A stretch of DNA of 64,000 bases from Streptomyces sp. H39-S7 (GTDB lineage: Bacteria > Actinomycetota > Actinomycetes > Streptomycetales > Streptomycetaceae). Location: contig NZ_JAPVLU010000005.1 in NCBI RefSeq assembly GCF_027158205.1, positions 187,251 through 251,250 on the forward strand, read 5' to 3'. A program made the translations under genes and the position numbers. The notes under the pieces are model-generated. The model ran no database searches. It had not been told where the DNA came from and worked only from the letters and a program-made list of their open reading frames with translations. Shown here piece after piece: positions 63,685 to 64,000 of this stretch (position 1 is its first letter; each line of letters begins with the position of its first letter).

Positions 63685-64000
63685 ATGACGACTTGGACCG
63701 CACCCGAAGTACCGCGTACCGATCCCCCGCTGGTCGCCGACGAGCGCGCCTCGCTGGAGCACTGGCTCGCCTACCACCGCACGACCCTCCTCATGAAGTG
63801 CGCCGGCCTCACCGGCGAGCAGCTGGCGCTGCGCCCGGTGAAGTCGTCGACCCTGTCGCTGCTCGGGCTGGTGCGGCACATGGCGGAGGTGGAGCGCTGG
63901 TGGTTCCGGATCCTGTTCGACGGCCAGGACCTCGACGACCTCTACTGTCCCGACGAGGAGCCGGACGGTGACTTCGACCTCGCCGACGGCGCGGCCGCCG
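63685..64000 (+). CDS. DinB-family protein (DUF664), partial
   Basis: The first 105 codons of a gene that runs past the window. The sequence resembles DinB/DUF664 proteins of the mycothiol-dependent transferase superfamily: PLVADERASLEHWLAYHRTTL, LTGEQLALRPVKSSTLSLLGLVRHMAEVERWWFR, with a metal-binding His in VRHMAEVE. The remaining ligands would lie beyond the window end. The ATG at 63685 lies close behind an A/T-rich CATCAT and lacks a ribosome site. It is divergent from the HAD phosphatase gene. Confidence 0.8.
   Translation, partial: MTTWTAPEVPRTDPPLVADERASLEHWLAYHRTTLLMKCAGLTGEQLALRPVKSSTLSLLGLVRHMAEVERWWFRILFDGQDLDDLYCPDEEPDGDFDLADGAAA

Noticed and set aside
1..64000. CRISPR arrays, insertion sequences, prophage or biosynthetic gene cluster
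   Set aside because: I looked for regularly spaced repeats, transposase or integrase motifs, phage structural genes, and polyketide, peptide or terpene synthase signatures and saw none.

Overview
The window is a stretch of chromosome from a Streptomyces-type actinomycete. The evidence is very high G+C with strong G/C preference at codon third positions, frequent GTG and TTG starts, many apparently leaderless genes (a TAnnnT -10 element 6-8 nt before the start codon), and actinomycete families such as DUF2201 with MoxR, DUF5107, twin Clp-N proteins, SseB and secreted subtilases. The content is ordinary chromosomal housekeeping and accessory metabolism. I see no prophage, insertion sequence, CRISPR array, integrase or biosynthetic megasynthase cluster.

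1-16 kb: end of an unidentified gene; aldehyde dehydrogenase coupled to the relic of a beta-carbonic anhydrase; chorismate mutase; FdhD; thioesterase; a DoxX-like membrane protein; an Lrp regulator divergent from a DHA2 exporter; then a lipid or aromatic uptake unit (acyl-CoA ligase, lipoprotein binding protein, a LivH-LivM-LivF fusion, LivG) and an aldo/keto reductase. 15.5-26 kb: S51-like hydrolase; a MoxR ATPase with a VWA/metallopeptidase partner; secreted sphingomyelinase C divergent from an unknown secreted protein and a lipase; methyltransferase; a Clp-N/HTH protein under twin inverted repeats; a two-component system. 26-38 kb: GNAT; a TetR-MFS-SDR group with matching operators; alpha/beta hydrolase; tRNA-Trp overlapping the end of a membrane phosphodiesterase gene; two metallo-beta-lactamase-fold hydrolases around a DedA protein; a lysine-less aminotransferase-fold protein; HAD phosphatase.

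38-53 kb: PAP2/diacylglycerol-kinase fusion; SseB; GNAT; an Rnl5-type RNA ligase; M48 peptidase; ketopantoate reductase; DUF5107 protein; ankyrin protein; LysR regulator and allantoicase; cold-shock protein and DEAD-box helicase with leader and intergenic hairpins; a lipoprotein esterase. 53-64 kb: a LuxR/TrmB-like regulator divergent from a 1,412-residue subtilase with an Asp-box propeller; a split LigD system (polymerase and ligase genes divergent, no Ku in view); exonuclease III; GNAT; LapA-like protein; MmyB-like regulator; HAD phosphatase; and the start of a DinB-like gene.

Transcription units are short and often separated by long, nearly perfect bidirectional hairpins. Most-notable observations are the aminotransferase-fold protein with one lysine in 390 residues, the MoxR/DUF2201 pair, the LivHMF fusion, the tRNA-Trp whose positions 8-10 form a stop codon, the twin GTCAAC-N5-GTTGAC operators, and the decayed carbonic anhydrase.
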